A DNA stretch of 7,885 nt from Terriglobia bacterium (GTDB lineage: Bacteria; Acidobacteriota; Terriglobia; UBA7540). How positions within the stretch are numbered: position 1 is the first letter of the stretch; each line of letters starts with the position of its first letter. The position numbers and the translations under genes were made by a program. This document shows, piece by piece, positions 1 to 6,377 of the stretch. The stretch is taken from positions 1-7,885 of the forward strand of contig JASHSC010000337.1 in the NCBI GenBank assembly GCA_030036915.1, written 5' to 3'. Below the pieces are notes generated by a model. The model searched no databases and had not been told where the DNA came from. It saw nothing but the letters and a program-made list of their open reading frames with translations.

Positions 1-207
1 TGGGCCTTCCCACCATTCGAGAAAATAGTGTCCCGGCTGGTTGTCCCAAACGTAACGACCGCCGATCCGGTTTAAGGAAATAAACCCCCAGACGCCGGCT
101 CCGAAACGGACCTTCTTTATGATCCGCACACGCTTCTTGGCTTTTCTGGAATGTGGTGCAGCGACCCGACGCTGGATTACGGTAGATTGGCGAGGAATTT
201 GGTACAC
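1..207 (-). CDS. Partial integrase-like protein (N-terminal 69 codons, continues beyond left edge)
   Basis: This is an open reading frame that runs off the left edge. The nearest in-frame stop upstream is TAA at 256-258, and the only plausible start after it is GTG at 207, preceded by AAGGGG (214-219) at a 6-nt spacing. The visible protein has a strongly basic stretch (residues 13-34, rich in R and K), followed by an aromatic beta-strand-like part around residues 52-68 (RYVWDNQPGHYFLEWWEG). That pattern of a basic start followed by a strand ending in EW-x-EG resembles the N-terminal region of tyrosine recombinases (site-specific integrases) I associate with Acidobacteria. The catalytic domain lies outside the window, so this is inference. 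Its position 95 bp past the 3' end of tRNA-Leu, pointing away from it, is typical of an integrase at an island end. It could instead be an unrelated DNA-binding protein. Confidence 0.45.
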   Translation of the reverse strand, partial: MYQIPRQSTVIQRRVAAPHSRKAKKRVRIIKKVRFGAGVWGFISLNRIGGRYVWDNQPGHYFLEWWEGP

Positions 208-218
208 AGGTAACCCCT

Positions 219-250
219 TGGTGTCTATTTTCGACGTTTCATAGACACCA
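219..250. repeat. Perfect 10-bp inverted repeat upstream of the integrase-like gene
   Basis: The arms tggtgtctat (219-228) and atagacacca (241-250) are exact reverse complements separated by 12 bases. The repeat lies immediately upstream of the putative GTG start at 207, and its inner edge touches the AAGGGG ribosome-binding candidate (214-219). No T-run follows on either strand, so it does not look like an intrinsic terminator. A protein-binding operator, a recombinase arm or core site, or an mRNA leader hairpin are all possible. Confidence 0.6.
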
Positions 251-302
251 TGAGCTTACATGGACCTATAAGTGATTGCAAATAAAACACAGATTAGAAA
301 GG

Positions 303-389
303 TGGTGCGGAAGGGGGGATTCGAACCCCCACGCTCTTGCGAGCGTCAGCCCCTCAAGCTGGTGCGTCTGCCAGTTCCGCCACTTCCGC
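303..389 (-). tRNA. tRNA-Leu (anticodon GAG, reads CUC)
   Basis: The minus strand folds into a class II tRNA. The acceptor stem GCGGAAG (389-383) pairs with CTTCCGC (313-307), with discriminator A at 306 and an encoded CCA at 305-303. The T arm has 5-bp G/C stems (330-326 and 318-314) around the TTCGAAT loop. The long variable arm typical of leucine tRNAs is seen as acgctc/gagcgt (331-336 and 341-346) with a 4-base loop. The anticodon loop TTGAGGG (357-351) carries GAG at 355-353. The outermost anticodon-stem pair is a C-A mismatch, which is tolerated at 27-43. It follows secG in the same direction, an arrangement common in bacteria, and may be processed from the same transcript. Its 3' end is a usual target for integrases, relevant to the gene just beyond it. 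Confidence 0.97.
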
Positions 390-420
390 ACGATAGGCAG
401 TGTTCAGTTTCCAATCATCG

Positions 421-514
421 GTTGTCAGTAATCGCACATGGAATTTTACTCGTCATTCGCAAGGTACTCGCCATGACAACCGGCCCTTCTGGCGAATATC
501 CGATAACTGACAAC
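421..514. repeat. 94-bp imperfect inverted-repeat element between secG and tRNA-Leu
   Basis: The terminal arms gttgtcagtaatcg (421-434) and cgataactgacaac (501-514) are reverse complements at 13 of 14 positions. Inside them, attcgc (455-460) and gcgaat (492-497) can form an inner stem. The left arm also has a competing partner: cggttgtca (419-427) is perfectly complementary to tgacaaccg (474-482). Seven Ts follow directly on the plus strand (515-521), ending at the secG stop codon. This could be a small MITE-like or REP-like intergenic repeat, an RNA structure in the secG-tRNA transcript, or a plus-strand terminator with an unusually large loop. No coding potential is apparent in it. Confidence 0.55.
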
Positions 515-521
515 TTTTTTT

Positions 522-821
522 CTACTTCTTCGCCGGCGCAGGAGCAGCCGGGGCGGCTTTCGCTGGAATATTCTCCAGCACCGACCCGCCTGTTGAGTTG
601 GTTGCGTGGACGGCGAGAGTAATTGAGGTCATGATGAAAATCACCCCAAGCACCCATGTGACTTTGGCCAAAAGTGTGACCGAACCCCGCGGACCAAAGG
701 CCGTCTGGCTGGGTCCGCCGAAGGCCGACGCAATATCCACATTTTCGCCGCCCTGAAGGAGCACAACGACGATCAGCAAGATGGAAACCAGGATGTGCAA
801 AATCACGACCAGAGTTATCAT
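522..821 (-). CDS. secG: Preprotein translocase subunit SecG
   Basis: SecG is the small inner-membrane subunit that assists SecA-driven transport through the SecYEG channel. The 99-residue protein shows two hydrophobic helices, at about residues 2-23 and 50-72, joined by the conserved cytoplasmic loop. That loop contains LLQGGE (21-26), AFGG (33-36) and FGPRG (42-46), hallmarks of the family. The tail after residue 85 is Ala/Pro/Lys-rich and low in complexity, as is often seen in SecG. Start ATG at 821 is preceded by an AAGGGA-type ribosome-binding site. The gene begins only 10 bp after the tpiA stop, so the two are very likely co-transcribed. The linkage tpiA-secG-tRNA-Leu is widespread in bacteria and supports the assignment. 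Confidence 0.96.
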   Translation of the reverse strand: MITLVVILHILVSILLIVVVLLQGGENVDIASAFGGPSQTAFGPRGSVTLLAKVTWVLGVIFIMTSITLAVHATNSTGGSVLENIPAKAAPAAPAPAKK

Positions 822-831
822 TTCAATCCCT

Positions 832-1590
832 TTACTCCCGCGGGTAATTGATCAACGAGGCGAACGATTCAACTTTCAAGCTTGCACCGCCCACCAGCGC
901 ACCATCAATCTCGCTCTGGGCCATCAGCCCACCAACGTTGTCGGGCTTCACGCTGCCGCCGTACAAAATTCGCACGGCGCCGGCCTCCTTTTCACCGAAC
1001 CTTGACCGCGCCAAGTCGCGCAGAATACGGTGACTTTCCGCGGCCATTTCCGGCGTTGCCGTGCGCCCTGTACCAATCGCCCAGACGGGTTCGTAAGCAA
1101 TAATGATACGGGAAAAGTCGGAGGGGGTCAATCCGGCGAGGCCGCCCTCAAATTGAGTCTTTAGCACCTGCCCCGTGCCGCCGGATTCGCGCTGTGCCAG
1201 GGTTTCACCCACGCACATGATCGGTGTGAGGCCCGCAGCCAGCGCCGCCTTCAGCTTGCGGTTCACCTGCTCGTCGGTTTCACCGTGGTCGTGGCGCCGC
1301 TCGGAGTGGCCGATGATGACGTGCGTGCAGCCGGCGTCAACGATCATCGTGGGTGAAACGTCACCCGTGTGTGCGCCTTCCTTGTCCCAGTGCAAATCCT
1401 GGGCCGAAATTGCCACCTTCGAGCCCTTCGCCATCCGCGCGGCCTCAGCCAGCGCTGTGAAGGGCGGCGCCACCACCACTTCACAGTGCCCAGCCGCCGC
1501 AGCCACCGGCACGATCTTCTCAATGAAATCCACCGCCTCGGCGATGGTCTTGTACATTTTCCAGTTGCCTGCAATTACGGGTCTACGCAT
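832..1590 (-). CDS. tpiA: Triose-phosphate isomerase
   Basis: The enzyme interconverts dihydroxyacetone phosphate and glyceraldehyde 3-phosphate in the cytoplasm, in glycolysis and gluconeogenesis. The 252-residue length is normal for the single-domain TIM barrel. Visible landmarks are GNWKM (residues 8-12) with N9 and catalytic K11, IIGHSERR (92-99) with electrophile H95, AYEPVWAIGTG (165-175) with catalytic base E167 followed by the mobile loop 6, and the phosphate-binding YGGSV (210-214) and GALVGGASL (230-238). The ATG at 1590 places K11 and N9 correctly and has AAAGGA eight bases upstream. It sits 50 bp downstream of pgk and 10 bp upstream of secG, in one direction, so it is probably part of a pgk-tpiA-secG transcript. 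All key residues are present and nothing looks degraded. Confidence 0.98.
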   Translation of the reverse strand: MRRPVIAGNWKMYKTIAEAVDFIEKIVPVAAAAGHCEVVVAPPFTALAEAARMAKGSKVAISAQDLHWDKEGAHTGDVSPTMIVDAGCTHVIIGHSERRHDHGETDEQVNRKLKAALAAGLTPIMCVGETLAQRESGGTGQVLKTQFEGGLAGLTPSDFSRIIIAYEPVWAIGTGRTATPEMAAESHRILRDLARSRFGEKEAGAVRILYGGSVKPDNVGGLMAQSEIDGALVGGASLKVESFASLINYPRE

Positions 1591-1640
1591 GTTATCCGTC
1601 CTTTGTTAAAGGCGAGGCATGACTGCCAAGTTCCTACTGC

Positions 1641-2828
1641 CTACTTTTCAGTCAAAGCGGCAACTCCCGGCAGAGTGAGCCCCGAAAGAAATTCAAGCGA
1701 GGCGCCTCCGCCGGTGGAAATATGCGAAATTTTCGCCTCGACGCCGGCCTTCTTTACCGCGGCGACGGAATCCCCTCCGCCCACCACGGAAACGGCGGAA
1801 GAATTCGCCACGGCGTGGGCGATGGCCACTGTTCCCTCTGAGAATTGCGGAATCTCGAACACTCCCATCGGGCCGTTCCAAACAATGGTCTTAGCCTTGG
1901 CGATTCGCGCTGCGTAGTCGGCACGAGTGGCGGGGCCGATGTCCAAGCCCAGGCGATTGGCGGGAATGCTGCGCGTTGGCGCAAGCTCAGCGGTGGCATT
2001 GACATCAAGTTTTTCCGCCACGACGTGATCCTGTGGCAGGCGAAGATCGACTTTGCGTTCTTGGGCCTCCTTCAGAAGCTGGTTCGCTAGGTCGAGCTTG
2101 TCCGCTTCGACCCTTGATAATCCCACCTCCACGCCCTGCGCCTTCAGAAAGGTATAGGCCATGGCTCCGCCAACCAGGATACTGTCCGCAAACTTCATGA
2201 GATTTTGGAGCAGCTCGATTTTGTCGGAGACTTTTGCGCCGCCCACAATCGCAACATAAGGGCGCTCGGGACGCCCCACCGCCTTGCCCAGGTATTCGAG
2301 CTCCTTCTCCATTAGCAACCCCGCCGCACAGGGGGACAGAAAGTGAGTAACGCCCTCCGTGGAGGCGTGGGCGCGGTGCGCGGAGCCGAATGCGTCATCA
2401 ACATAAATCTCGGCGAGCGAGGCGAGTTTCTGTGCGAACTCCGGAACGTTCTTTTCCTCCTCGGCATGGAAGCGCAGGTTTTCAAGCAGAAGAACTCCAC
2501 CGTCAGCGAGCGAGCGCGCGGCGCCTTCCGCTTCCACGCCGCTGCAGTCCGCAGCGAACGCCACGGGTTTGCCCAGGAGCTGCGACAGCCGCGTGGCAGC
2601 GGGCTTCAAGCTCATCTTGGGATTGGGCTTGCCCTTGGGCCGGCCCAGGTGCGAGGCGAGAATCACGCGCCCGCCGCGCCGCAATAAATTCTGAATCGTG
2701 GGCAGAGACGCCTGGATGCGCGTGTCATCGGTAATTTCCCCGGCGTCGCTCAGCGGCACGTTGAAATCAACGCGCATGAAGACACGTTTTCCTTTCGGAT
2801 CGATGTCGCGCACGGAAAGTTTTGGCAT
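1641..2828 (-). CDS. pgk: Phosphoglycerate kinase
   Basis: The enzyme transfers phosphate from 1,3-bisphosphoglycerate to ADP, making ATP and 3-phosphoglycerate (reversible; cytoplasmic). The 395 residues match the usual two-domain monomer. The N-terminal domain shows RVDFNVP (19-25), SHLGRP (59-64), ENLRF (116-120) and DDAFGSAHRAHAS (144-156), which build the basic substrate site. The nucleotide domain shows GGAKVSDK (196-203), WNGPMGVFE (317-325), GGGDS (350-354) and STGGGASLE (371-379). The ATG at 2828 is preceded by GAGGA nine bases upstream, and MPKLSVRDID is a typical start. Unlike many gap-pgk pairs, it is separated from upstream gap by 441 bp, so it may have its own promoter. I found no convincing -35/-10 pair there. 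Confidence 0.98.
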   Translation of the reverse strand: MPKLSVRDIDPKGKRVFMRVDFNVPLSDAGEITDDTRIQASLPTIQNLLRRGGRVILASHLGRPKGKPNPKMSLKPAATRLSQLLGKPVAFAADCSGVEAEGAARSLADGGVLLLENLRFHAEEEKNVPEFAQKLASLAEIYVDDAFGSAHRAHASTEGVTHFLSPCAAGLLMEKELEYLGKAVGRPERPYVAIVGGAKVSDKIELLQNLMKFADSILVGGAMAYTFLKAQGVEVGLSRVEADKLDLANQLLKEAQERKVDLRLPQDHVVAEKLDVNATAELAPTRSIPANRLGLDIGPATRADYAARIAKAKTIVWNGPMGVFEIPQFSEGTVAIAHAVANSSAVSVVGGGDSVAAVKKAGVEAKISHISTGGGASLEFLSGLTLPGVAALTEK

Positions 2829-3269
2829 AAGGATTATTCCTCAGATCAGGATTTCATGAGAGATGGGCAGAGTACTTCGAAAGGTGTTCATGTTTCTATT
2901 CAGGCAACGGACGTGGGCGCGATCCGGTCAGGGAAATGTTCTCCTAGTTCCGGACCAATTGCAGCGGAGTTGCAGAATCGCAACACTCAAACTACAAGCG
3001 GCGGCCTTCAGATATAGGAAGGCATTCTGCGAGAATCATCGGCAGCGGCTTCAACTCGCGCCGCAGGGGGTCGCGTGCGAAGCTCAAGGCTTCCAGCGTG
3101 AAGGCACCGAGAAGGTTACTATCGCCTCTCCTCATATTCGCATGGGTCATCAGTTCCAGGAGGAATGCGCACGCTTGCGCATACGCATCCTTCCCTTAAA
3201 CCGAAACTCGGCATCTTCCTCACCTGCCGCAATCAGTCCCAGGCATTCTGCTATCCGCCTACTGTTCTC
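2829..3269. other. 441-bp gap-pgk spacer with no convincing gene
   Basis: The stretch between gap and pgk contains no recognisable gene. Two open frames cross it. One has 143 codons on the plus strand (2863-3294), overlaps the gap 3' end antisense, has no clear ribosome-binding site and resembles nothing I know. The other has 47 codons on the minus strand (2992-3135), also without a ribosome-binding site. Third-position composition in the plus frame appears mixed rather than strongly G/C as in the neighbours. The stretch holds a 7-bp hairpin (3165-3182), a small inverted repeat gttgc/gcaac (2969-2984), and an 11-bp direct repeat, aggcattctgc, at 3020-3030 and 3241-3251. No T-rich terminator follows gap. 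It could be a leader or attenuator for pgk, or the remnant of an insertion. Confidence 0.6.
3165..3182. repeat. 7-bp stem, 4-base loop hairpin in the gap-pgk spacer
   Basis: atgcgca (3165-3171) and tgcgcat (3176-3182) are perfect reverse complements around cgct. No T-run follows on either strand, so an intrinsic terminator is unlikely. It lies 87 bp downstream of the gap stop and could act as an mRNA 3'-end stabiliser or processing site between gap and pgk. Function is unknown. Confidence 0.45.
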
Positions 3270-4277
3270 CTACAGTCCTTTCGATACCACGTAATTGATC
3301 AAGTCGCGGACGCGCGAGGAATATCCCCACTCGTTGTCATACCAGGCGACAACCTTTACCAGCGTCCCATCAATCACCTTTGTGAATCCGGCGTCAACCA
3401 TGGATGAGTGCGCGTTGCCGGTGAAGTCCTTGGAGACCAGTTCCTCCTCCACGAATTGCAGAATGCCCTTCATGGGGCCTTCGGCAGCCTTCTTCAAGGC
3501 CGCGTTCACTTCGGCGGCGCTGGTGGGCTTCTCGACCTGTGCCACGAGGTCCACCACGGAGACATCCGGCGTGGGCACGCGCATGGCGTAACCATCCATC
3601 TTGCCTTTCAGCTCCGGAATCACCAGTCCAATGGCCTTGGCCGCGCCCGTGGTGGTGGGGATCATGCTCAGCGCCGCCGCCCGCGCGCGCCGCAGGTCCG
3701 AGTGCGGCAGGTCGAGAATGCGCTGGTCGTTGGTGTAGGCGTGCACCGTGGTCATCGATCCGCGAAGGATTTTGAAATTGTCATTTACAACCTTCGCCGG
3801 CGGGGCCAGGCAGTTCGTGGTGCACGAAGCATTCGAAAGAATGTGGTGCTTGGCGGGGTCGTACATTTTTTCATTCACGCCCAACACGATGGTGACGTCC
3901 TCGCCCTTGGCCGGCGCGGAGATAATGACTTTTTTCACCGTCCCCTTCAGGTGCTTGCGGGCGTCCTCAGCCTTGGTGAACAGGCCTGTGGATTCAACCA
4001 CCACCTGGATGCCGAGGGAAGACCAATCGATTTCCGCCGGGTCTTTAACTTTGAAAACGCGGAACGACTTATCATTGACTTTAATGCAGTCTTCGCCGAA
4101 GCCAATCGCGGCGTCGCAAATCCCGAAGACCGAGTCATATTTCAATAAATGCGAAAGTGTCTTGGGATCCGTGATGTCATTGACCGCCACAATTTCCACT
4201 CCCGGGTCGTTCAATGCAGCGCGAAAAAGATTCCGGCCAATTCGACCGAACCCATTGATTCCAACCTTAACAGGCAT
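3270..4277 (-). CDS. gap: Glyceraldehyde-3-phosphate dehydrogenase, type I
   Basis: The enzyme oxidises and phosphorylates glyceraldehyde 3-phosphate to 1,3-bisphosphoglycerate with NAD+ in the cytoplasm, feeding pgk. The 335 residues match the family. The Rossmann domain opens with INGFGRIGRN (7-16), and VND (32-34) points to NAD preference. The catalytic signature SNASCTTNCLAP (148-159) carries nucleophile C152, and H179 in TTVHAYT activates it. The S-loop with RRARAAALSMIPTTTGAAKA (196-215) and the C-terminal WYDNEWGYS (312-320) are intact. P160 after CLAP is a position more often filled by an aliphatic residue, a mild oddity. ATG at 4277 has GGAGG (4286-4290) eight bases upstream. A strong promoter candidate at 4324-4352 suggests gap heads its own transcript, possibly continuing into pgk-tpiA-secG. 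Confidence 0.98.
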   Translation of the reverse strand: MPVKVGINGFGRIGRNLFRAALNDPGVEIVAVNDITDPKTLSHLLKYDSVFGICDAAIGFGEDCIKVNDKSFRVFKVKDPAEIDWSSLGIQVVVESTGLFTKAEDARKHLKGTVKKVIISAPAKGEDVTIVLGVNEKMYDPAKHHILSNASCTTNCLAPPAKVVNDNFKILRGSMTTVHAYTNDQRILDLPHSDLRRARAAALSMIPTTTGAAKAIGLVIPELKGKMDGYAMRVPTPDVSVVDLVAQVEKPTSAAEVNAALKKAAEGPMKGILQFVEEELVSKDFTGNAHSSMVDAGFTKVIDGTLVKVVAWYDNEWGYSSRVRDLINYVVSKGL

Positions 4278-4323
4278 GATAACTTCCTCCAGTTCAGTTC
4301 AGCAGATTTGAGTCAAACCAAAA

Positions 4324-4352
4324 ATTCTATGCGGCATTGCGAGGTTAGTCAA
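4324..4352 (-). promoter_or_regulatory. Sigma70-type promoter for gap
   Basis: On the minus strand, TTGACT (4352-4347) and TAGAAT (4329-4324) are separated by exactly 17 bases. Each hexamer is one mismatch from consensus. The predicted transcription start near 4317 gives a leader of about 40 nt before the gap ATG, with GGAGG in place. The site lies wholly between the stop of the upstream gene (4367) and gap, as expected for a housekeeping promoter. Confidence 0.7.
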
Positions 4353-4366
4353 AGGCAATCAGACAT

Positions 4367-5164
4367 TCAGTACTGTTTTACCCCCACCACCTGGTCGCCG
4401 TCGAAGGTGACAATCAGCACATGGGGAGGCGTTCCGTAAATCCAATCCTCCTGCTCCGAGCCGTCGCGAACCTCGCGGACGCGCCGGTCAGGGGTGCCTT
4501 TTGCGGAGAGCACGGCGTCGCGGTCCATCCCCACAATCACTTTGTGATCCTTGATGGCCTGCTTGATTTGCGGCGGCAAATTGGGGGAATACAGCACCGT
4601 GGGCGCATGCCGCTCGAAATCGAGCACGTTGGAGAGAACCTTTTTCACCTCAGGAACCGTCATGTCCGGAAGGGGGCGACCAAAATCCACCGTCACCGAC
4701 GACCCGAATTCCTCATTTACATCCTGTGGCTGGTCAACCGGTCCGACCGTGCCCCCCATATCAATCTCGATGTGCTGGTACCATTTCCTTCCGGACCTCC
4801 CGCCACCGTTGACCTCAATCACCAGCGCCTTCTCCTTGAAGTGGATCGCGGTAATTTCCGCGAGCCCGCCCGCCTTCATGGCCATGCCGTTGGTGCGCAC
4901 CTCTTTTTGGGCATCTGCCTGATCCAACTTTCCCGCGCCGTCCACGTGCACTCCCCGTTTCCCGCGGGGAAGAGGCACCTTGGTTACCGCCACCTCCCGC
5001 AACAAGCCGCGAATGATGTCAATCCGGGCATTGCGATCCATCCCTTCCTTGGCGAATCCGTGAGGAACGAGAAGGAAAGCAGCAATCAGCCACAAACTCC
5101 GCTTGAGCAGGTTTGCGGCGGATTTTCTAGCGCCGGCGCGAATCGTAAGACCCCAGGCGGGCAT
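4367..5164 (-). CDS. Secreted protein of unknown function with a BamE/SmpA-like C-terminal part
   Basis: I do not recognise the 265-residue protein as a named family. The N-terminus looks like a signal peptide with a long basic lead (R9 to R22), a hydrophobic core (about 24-34) and a possible cleavage after FA-38, so export to the periplasm is likely. No cysteine lipobox is seen. Residues 50-180 contain a mixed region with KALVIEVNGGG (112-122) and a putative strand YQHIEIDMGG (129-138). The last 60 residues (HKVIVGMDRDAVLSAKGTP, then EDWIYG and VLIVTFDGDQVVGV) follow the pattern of the BamE/SmpA-OmlA fold, where a Gly-Met turn precedes a helix, a G-x-P turn and strands. This is a visual resemblance only. 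The ATG at 5164 has a weak GAGG ten bases upstream. The gene ends 89 bp before gap and is probably a separate unit. Confidence 0.75.
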   Translation of the reverse strand: MPAWGLTIRAGARKSAANLLKRSLWLIAAFLLVPHGFAKEGMDRNARIDIIRGLLREVAVTKVPLPRGKRGVHVDGAGKLDQADAQKEVRTNGMAMKAGGLAEITAIHFKEKALVIEVNGGGRSGRKWYQHIEIDMGGTVGPVDQPQDVNEEFGSSVTVDFGRPLPDMTVPEVKKVLSNVLDFERHAPTVLYSPNLPPQIKQAIKDHKVIVGMDRDAVLSAKGTPDRRVREVRDGSEQEDWIYGTPPHVLIVTFDGDQVVGVKQY

Positions 5165-5335
5165 ACCGAATCAGCCTCGGTTCGACTCTTCCTCGCGAAG
5201 GCTCGAATCTGCATTCAGGACGGGTCGGGACACGTTGTAGTCACCGGAGCGAGGACCAGAGTTTATGAATCCTCAATTTTATAGATGCTTCTTGGGCAAG
5301 AAAAGGCGATGGCCGCAAGCAAGATTCTGCTGGGC
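5165..5335. other. 171-bp spacer upstream of the secreted-protein gene
   Basis: No gene is seen here. On the minus strand, TATAAAAT (5283-5276) resembles a -10 element about 110 bp upstream of the 5164 start, but no good -35 hexamer lies 16-18 bases away. A short hairpin, ttctt/aagaa around gggc (5289-5302), lies just beyond it. It has no T-tract, so it is a poor terminator candidate for the kinase gene. A promoter for the secreted-protein gene is plausible here but unproven. Confidence 0.35.
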
Positions 5336-6364
5336 TCATTTCTCATCGCGCGTGAGGTCCACCTGGTCAGCGCGAACCTCCAGGCCTGTGCTGGAGATGG
5401 CAAAGTTGATGACTTGGCCACCCAAATGTGCGAGTGAATTCTCAACGGCATGCTTGGTGCCCGGGCGGACCATGAAGACCACACACCCTCCGCCGCCCGC
5501 GCCGCACACCTTGGCCGCAATGGTTCCGTGTTTGCGCGTTTGCTCGATCATGCGATCGATGCGGGGCGTGGAGATGCCCTTGAAGTTTCGTTTGCGATTC
5601 TCCCACTCGAGCGCCAGCAGGTCCGCAACGTCACTCCAGTCGCGCGCCAGCAGCGCCTCGCGCATCTGGCTGGCGATGGTGGTGATTTGGCTGAAGTTCT
5701 TCAGCACGCGCTCGTCGTTATCGATGTGCGACTTCATCACTTCCCAGTTGTTGATGGCGGAATTGCGCGGCTGACCCGTATAGCAAAGCACAAAGCGCTT
5801 CTCCACGTCGGCGAAGGGCAGGGGCAAGCGCTCGGGCTTCACTCCGTCGCGCTCCAGGTGAACGGCATTGGCGCCGCCGTAGAGCGCGGGGAAATAATCC
5901 TGCCAGCCGGTGGGCACGCGGATAACGATGGCCTCCACGTTTTTGGCGATTTCGAGAATGGTGCCCCGCGTGACGCGTTTTCCCGTGACGCGCGCCAGGC
6001 CTCCGCAGAGCGCGATGTTCAGCGCCGACGATCCTCCCAGTCCCGCGCCCGCCGGCACCTGCGAGCTGGTCTTGATGTTCAGTCCGCGCCGCGGATCAAA
6101 GAACATCACCAGCTCCCGCAACAGGGGCAATCGCGATTTGCCGAGCGAGAGCGCCGTAAGGTCTTCCCAGCTTTCCCGCACGCCCTGATCCTGCGAAAAG
6201 AGCACAATGCGCCGGTCGGCGCGTGTCTCAATCACGCAGGAGGCATAACAGCGGATGGCGATGTTCACTGTCTGCGCGCCGGGATGAAAAAGATAAAGCG
6301 GCCAGATGTCCACCGTGCCGCCCGCCAGATCCACCCGCGCGGGCGCCCGCGCTTCAATTCGCAT
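5336..6364 (-). CDS. GHMP-family sugar/small-molecule kinase (HddA-like)
   Basis: GHMP kinases phosphorylate small hydroxylated metabolites (galactose, homoserine, mevalonate, heptose 7-phosphate) with ATP in the cytoplasm. All three family motifs are visible in the 342 residues: motif 1 RAPARVDLAGGTVDI (6-20), the ATP-binding motif 2 VPAGAGLGGSSA (103-114), and motif 3 AAKVCGAGGGGCVVFM (283-298). GWQDYFPALYGG (153-164) matches the TGxQD...YGG segment of D-glycero-D-manno-heptose 7-phosphate kinases (HddA), with D156 a likely catalytic base. Substrate cannot be assigned from the sequence. Heptose or another sugar phosphate for cell-surface glycans is the best guess, with fucose/galactose-type kinases as alternatives. 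The start has GAGGA 7-8 bases upstream. It follows the pilin-like gene by 13 bp, suggesting one operon. Confidence 0.88.
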   Translation of the reverse strand: MRIEARAPARVDLAGGTVDIWPLYLFHPGAQTVNIAIRCYASCVIETRADRRIVLFSQDQGVRESWEDLTALSLGKSRLPLLRELVMFFDPRRGLNIKTSSQVPAGAGLGGSSALNIALCGGLARVTGKRVTRGTILEIAKNVEAIVIRVPTGWQDYFPALYGGANAVHLERDGVKPERLPLPFADVEKRFVLCYTGQPRNSAINNWEVMKSHIDNDERVLKNFSQITTIASQMREALLARDWSDVADLLALEWENRKRNFKGISTPRIDRMIEQTRKHGTIAAKVCGAGGGGCVVFMVRPGTKHAVENSLAHLGGQVINFAISSTGLEVRADQVDLTRDEK

Positions 6365-6377
6365 GAATATTCCTCAA

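Noticed and set aside
515..521. T-run next to the 421-514 inverted repeat as a terminator for secG
   Set aside because: The T-run is on the plus strand side. For minus-strand transcripts of secG the run precedes the hairpin as As, so it cannot be an intrinsic terminator in that direction, and the loop is also very large.
272..622. 116-codon plus-strand open frame crossing the tRNA-Leu and the inverted-repeat element
   Set aside because: It runs through a well-supported tRNA and antisense to secG, so it is a by-product of those features.
2992..3135. 47-codon minus-strand open frame in the gap-pgk spacer (starts MRRGDSNLLGAF)
   Set aside because: It has no ribosome-binding site and no recognisable domain, and it competes with another open frame on the opposite strand. 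It is too short to call without conservation data.
3408..4148. 246-codon plus-strand open frame opposite gap
   Set aside because: It is antisense to a complete GAPDH with its active-site signature, and its own composition (G, V, H, R) is that of a shadow frame.
4421..5284. 287-codon plus-strand open frame opposite the secreted-protein gene
   Set aside because: It is antisense to a gene with a convincing signal peptide and a domain-like C-terminus. It is rich in R and H and has no motif, which is typical of an antisense frame in GC-rich DNA.
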